Positions 4,037 through 6,973 of a stretch of 6,973 nt of DNA are shown here, in pieces. Source of the stretch: JAMLIA01 sp039810005 (GTDB lineage Bacteria; Chloroflexota; Chloroflexia; Thermomicrobiales; CFX8); assembly GCA_039810005.1 (NCBI GenBank), contig JBDHWD010000140.1, positions 1 to 6,973 of the forward strand, read 5' to 3'. The notes below the pieces were generated by a model, which worked only from the letters and a program-made list of their open reading frames with translations, was not told the DNA's origin and ran no database searches. Positions within the stretch are counted from its first letter, which is position 1. The number at the start of each line of letters is the position of its first letter. Position numbers and translations under genes: made by a program.

Positions 4037-6001
4037 GTGGAGCAACAGCAGACGGTGCTGAACGGGCGGTACCGCCTCGGCGATGTCCTCGGAGAAGGGG
4101 GCATGGCCGTCGTCTACCGTGCGCAGGATCTGCTGCTGCATCGCGCTGTAGCCGTCAAGGTTCTGCGCCGCCAGTACGCCAGTGACGCCAACTTCCTGCA
4201 CCGCTTCGAGCGCGAGGCGCAGGCCGCCGCTGGCTTCTCACATCCGAACATCGTCAATGTCTACGACGTCGGCACCGATGGCGACCGCCACTACATTGTT
4301 ATGGAATACATCCGCGGTCCGAGCCTGAAGGACCTGATCCGCCGCCAGGGGCCGTTCTCGGTTGAGGGCGCCGTCTTTGTCATCGGGCAAGTCGCATCGG
4401 CGCTGGATTACGCGCATCAGCGCCAGCTCGTTCACCGCGACATCAAGCCGCAGAACATCCTCGTCGACCGCGACGGCAACGCGAAGGTCGTCGATTTCGG
4501 CATTGCCAAAGGCGCGCAGGACGTCAACCTGACCGAGGCCGGCACCGGTATGGGCACCGTCCACTACGTGTCGCCGGAACAGGCGCGCGGGGAGCCGGCC
4601 ACGCCCGCGTCGGATCTGTACTCGACCGGCGTCGTCCTGTTCGAGATGCTGACCAAGCGGCTGCCGTTCGAGGCGGATACGCCGGTTGGTGTCGCGATGC
4701 AGCACGTCAACACCCCGCCGCCGCCACCATCGACGCACAACCCGGCCATCCCGCCGGCCGTCGATGCAATCGTGCTGAAGGCGCTGGCCAAGGATCCGGC
4801 TGATCGCTATCCGTCGGGGAACGCGCTGGCTGCGGCACTGCGCCACTGGAACCTGCCGGCCCGGACTGCCGTGCCGCGCGTTGAGCAGACGCGGGCAGTG
4901 CCGCATACGCAAACGCCGCCACCACCGGTCGCCCGCCAGGCGCGCCCGGCACCGGCGCCGCCGGTCGTGCGTGGCAGTGGGGCGGTGCGCCAGCAGACTG
5001 GCCAGATGACGACGCGACCGGCGGCGCGTCGGGATGTTCGCGCCTATCGCAGCTATCCTGCGCCGGAGACGCGCGCGAACCGCGATGATGTCGGCTGTGT
5101 CACCTGGCTGATCGGCTCGGCGATCCTGCTGACGATCGTCGGTCTGATCATGCTGGCCTTCAGGGTCGGTCCTGGTATCTTCGCTGCCGACCTGCCGGCC
5201 ACGCCAACGGCGCAGACGCAGAACGCGGTTGTGCTGCCGACCTCAACGCCAACCCAGCCACCCTCGACCGCACCGACCGTAACGCTGCCGGGCGTTGTCG
5301 CGACCCAACCGCCAGCGGCGACATCGACGCCATCGCCGACTGCGACAACGGCCGACCAGGCGGCAGTCCAGGAAGTACCGTCGCTGGTCGGCATGGATCA
5401 GGCAGATGCGGCCGCGACGATCAGCGAGTACTGGACGCTGATTGTCACCGAACAGGCCGATTCCAGCGTGCCGACTGGCCAGGTGATGAGCCAGCAGCCG
5501 GTGGCCGGGACGATGCATCCGGTTGGCGATGTTGTGACGGTTGTCGTGAGCAGCGGCGTGGCGACCGTAGTGATTCCCGACGTAAGCGGCATGACAGCCG
5601 ATGCAGCGACAACGCAGCTCCAGGCGCTCGGGTTCACCGTTGTCCGGGTAGACGAGCCGAGCGATGCGGTCAATCCGGGGCGCGTTATCCGCACCGAGCC
5701 GTCCGGCTCAGCCGCGTCGGGTGCGACGATCACGATAGTTGTTCGCCCTGATGAGGGCGCGGTCGTCCCCTATGTCTACGGTGTCGATTATCAGGAGGGC
5801 GTCGCGCAGATGGAGGAGGCGGGCCTCGTCGTGACGAGTGTCGTGCCCCTGACCTGCAATCGCGTCCACCAGCTCGTCGATCCGGCCTTTGACTGCGATA
5901 GCTTCCCGGTTGGCGGCATCCTGACCAGCACGCTGGCCTGGGGCGCGAGCGTGTCGGTCGGCTCGCCGGTCGACCTGACCTATTACAGCCCGACCCAATG
6001 A
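4037..6001 (+). CDS. pknB: PASTA-domain transmembrane Ser/Thr protein kinase (PknB/PrkC/StkP type)
   Basis: The product of 654 residues is a membrane-spanning eukaryotic-type kinase of the group that senses cell wall fragments and regulates growth and division. The cytoplasmic kinase domain (about 12-272) has every key element: P-loop GEGGMAVVY (19-27), K41, helix C E60, catalytic HRDIKPQN (133-140), DFG (153-155), an activation loop rich in Thr (T166, T170, T174) that is a probable autophosphorylation site, and SPEQ (179-182). A Pro/Arg-rich juxtamembrane stretch (275-345) follows, then one transmembrane helix (about 354-376). Outside lies a Thr/Pro-rich linker (386-445) and three PASTA repeats at about 445-508, 513-570 and 575-650. 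PASTA modules bind muropeptides or lipid II in characterised relatives. The third is longer and holds the cysteines C607 and C620. Start: GTG at 4037 after a strong GGAGGT. The gene begins 17 bases after ispE and its stop overlaps the next gene by four bases. No matching PP2C phosphatase gene, the usual partner, is present here. The symbol follows the best-known homologue. Confidence 0.95.
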   Translation: MEQQQTVLNGRYRLGDVLGEGGMAVVYRAQDLLLHRAVAVKVLRRQYASDANFLHRFEREAQAAAGFSHPNIVNVYDVGTDGDRHYIVMEYIRGPSLKDLIRRQGPFSVEGAVFVIGQVASALDYAHQRQLVHRDIKPQNILVDRDGNAKVVDFGIAKGAQDVNLTEAGTGMGTVHYVSPEQARGEPATPASDLYSTGVVLFEMLTKRLPFEADTPVGVAMQHVNTPPPPPSTHNPAIPPAVDAIVLKALAKDPADRYPSGNALAAALRHWNLPARTAVPRVEQTRAVPHTQTPPPPVARQARPAPAPPVVRGSGAVRQQTGQMTTRPAARRDVRAYRSYPAPETRANRDDVGCVTWLIGSAILLTIVGLIMLAFRVGPGIFAADLPATPTAQTQNAVVLPTSTPTQPPSTAPTVTLPGVVATQPPAATSTPSPTATTADQAAVQEVPSLVGMDQADAAATISEYWTLIVTEQADSSVPTGQVMSQQPVAGTMHPVGDVVTVVVSSGVATVVIPDVSGMTADAATTQLQALGFTVVRVDEPSDAVNPGRVIRTEPSGSAASGATITIVVRPDEGAVVPYVYGVDYQEGVAQMEEAGLVVTSVVPLTCNRVHQLVDPAFDCDSFPVGGILTSTLAWGASVSVGSPVDLTYYSPTQ

Positions 6002-6786
6002 GTGCGCCCGGCCGCGCGACTCGGCGCACGGCCATCTGGCGCGATCGCCGCATGCTCGTCATCATCGTCGTCGTTACGGCGCTGGTTGTTGCCGCAGGCG
6101 TTCCGGCCGTTCTCTGGCTGACAAAGCCACATCAGGCGCAACTGGTAGTGACCAACACCGGCGGTCTGCCAACGGCGATGATCGAGGAGCCGGACCGGCG
6201 CATCCTCATTCTCAACACCGAGGACCGTGAGGAAGCGCTCGCAATCGTCAGCCGCCTGTCGATGGCGCTGAGTAGCCGTCTGGATGTTGTTATCGCACCG
6301 GCGAACGATGAGATCGCGCTGGCGCTACTCGCAATCGTTGACGAGGTGCAGCCTGCGACAGTGATCGTCGCCGGAGCGCCGGGAGCCGCACCCGCCTGGA
6401 CGAGTATCGAGCAATCTGCCCGACGACTGGGCATCGATGTGCGTTACACCGGCGACCTCCTGACGATCGATGATGGCCAGTTGCAGGTATCGGTCCTCGG
6501 CACGCGCGACGAGGCGCAGGCGGCCGCCGTCGTCGTCCGGCGACGCGCGATGAGCGTTGTCATTGCGCTGACGTCCGGACGTATACCGGCAGCGGGACAG
6601 ATGCTGGTGACAGCGAACCCGAATGATGCGCCGCACACGGACCTGATCGTCACGACCGATGACACCGCTGGGCGGCAGACGCAGCAGCTGGAGGTCGTCG
6701 TCGAGCGGGGTGACACTGTGCGGGTTGAGCTGGAGCCGGCATCAATACAGGTGTTTGGCGGAACGCGTCGGATGGGCAATGACTGA
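5998..6786 (+). CDS. Unrecognised single-pass membrane protein coupled to the PASTA kinase
   Basis: I do not recognise this 262-residue protein. It has a short Arg-rich cytoplasmic N-terminus (1-18), one hydrophobic helix (about 19-41) and a soluble domain of about 220 residues, probably outside the cell (positive-inside rule). The soluble domain alternates beta strands and helices, e.g. RRILILN (68-73), LDVVIAP (95-101), TVIVAGA (121-127), QLQVSVLG (161-168), SVVIAL (186-191) and LEVVVERG near the end. Order and spacing faintly recall the metallo-beta-lactamase-like domain at the C-terminus of ComEC, but there is no HxHxDH motif and only two histidines (H45, H213), so it would be a non-catalytic relative at most; this is weak inference. 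Its ATG overlaps the kinase stop as ATGA, and no Shine-Dalgarno precedes it, so translation probably depends on ribosomes finishing the kinase. It is therefore a candidate partner or substrate of the kinase. Confidence 0.85.
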   Translation: MSAPGRATRRTAIWRDRRMLVIIVVVTALVVAAGVPAVLWLTKPHQAQLVVTNTGGLPTAMIEEPDRRILILNTEDREEALAIVSRLSMALSSRLDVVIAPANDEIALALLAIVDEVQPATVIVAGAPGAAPAWTSIEQSARRLGIDVRYTGDLLTIDDGQLQVSVLGTRDEAQAAAVVVRRRAMSVVIALTSGRIPAAGQMLVTANPNDAPHTDLIVTTDDTAGRQTQQLEVVVERGDTVRVELEPASIQVFGGTRRMGND

Positions 6787-6808
6787 CCATCGTGTCTGGG
6801 CGCTCCCG

Positions 6809-6814
6809 TATACT
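6809..6814 (+). promoter_or_regulatory. Candidate -10 element of a leaderless promoter
   Basis: TATACT at 6809-6814 matches the TATAAT consensus at five of six bases. Its end is 7 bases before the ATG at 6822, so transcription would begin at or next to the start codon. No convincing -35 box is seen: bases near 6783-6791 only loosely resemble TTGACA. No Shine-Dalgarno precedes the ATG, which agrees with a leaderless mRNA. Confidence 0.5.
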
Positions 6815-6821
6815 GCGCTGT

Positions 6822-6973
6822 ATGAATGCGGATAGCACCCGAACGACCATTGTCTGGTCGGAAGCGTATCTGGATCACGAGACCGAATCACACCCCGAGT
6901 CGCCGGACCGCTGGGTGGCGATCGACCGTGCGCTGCGCGCAGCCGGCCTGTTCGACGTCCTGCCGCTGTTGAC
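6822..6973 (+). CDS. Histone deacetylase family (AcuC/HDAC-like) protein, N-terminal part
   Basis: Only the first 50 codons are in the window; the gene runs off the right end. The N-terminus TIVWSEAYLDHETESHPESP (9-28), followed by DRWVAIDRALRAAGLFDVL, matches the opening of the deacetylase superfamily, where a beta strand and a His are followed by a HPExPxR motif and a helix ending in GL. Bacterial members include AcuC (acetyl-CoA synthetase deacetylation) and polyamine/acetyl-lysine deacetylases. These zinc enzymes remove acetyl groups from lysine or amines. The catalytic residues lie beyond the window, so activity and subgroup cannot be judged. The ATG at 6822 is chosen because it places the conserved strand about 8 residues in; an in-frame GTG at 6792 is the alternative and has no ribosome-binding site. 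The 35-base gap and own -10 box suggest separate transcription. Confidence 0.78.
   Translation, partial: MNADSTRTTIVWSEAYLDHETESHPESPDRWVAIDRALRAAGLFDVLPLL

Overview
The window is high-GC bacterial chromosome with seven genes or gene parts, all read left to right on the + strand. There is no mobile element, tRNA, rRNA or CRISPR array. The mix fits a high-GC, Gram-positive-like lineage: a PASTA-domain Ser/Thr kinase with a Pro/Thr-rich extracellular linker, the MEP pathway enzyme IspE directly behind rsmA, GTG starts and overlapping genes. A thermomicrobial member of the Chloroflexota is my best guess. That is inference from gene content and general sequence style, not proof; an actinobacterial relative is the main alternative.

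The layout falls into three blocks. Block 1 (86-2106) holds a thioredoxin-TPR protein of the YbbN/CnoX type and selD (selenophosphate synthetase), closed by a strong hairpin terminator. Block 2 (2311-6786) is a tight cluster of rsmA, ispE, a PASTA Ser/Thr kinase and a one-pass membrane protein. Its junctions are a 4-base GTGA overlap, a 17-base gap and a 4-base ATGA overlap, so it is probably one transcript. Between the blocks lies about 200 bases of structured, apparently non-coding DNA: two hairpins and a nearly perfect GC-rich palindromic repeat whose edge appears to supply the rsmA ribosome-binding site. Block 3 starts at 6822 with the N-terminus of a histone-deacetylase-family (AcuC/HDAC-like) protein, cut by the window end and apparently served by its own promoter with a leaderless start.

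The most notable point is in selD. Simple ORF calling would start the gene at about 1128 and lose the catalytic N-terminus. The reading frame continues upstream through an in-frame TGA at 1041-1043 to an ATG at 990 that has a ribosome-binding site. The TGA falls exactly where the catalytic Cys/Sec of SelD belongs (Ser-Cys-Ala-Gly-Sec-Ala-Ala-Lys), and a stable hairpin of the size and spacing of a bacterial SECIS follows it. SelD is therefore very probably itself a selenoprotein, which implies that the organism decodes UGA as selenocysteine (SelA, SelB and tRNA-Sec should be elsewhere in the genome).

Functionally, block 1 links thiol and selenium chemistry. Block 2 joins ribosome maturation (RsmA), isoprenoid precursor synthesis (IspE, which feeds the lipid carrier of cell wall synthesis) and envelope sensing (PASTA kinase). 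The unrecognised membrane protein, translationally coupled to the kinase, is a candidate partner of that kinase.
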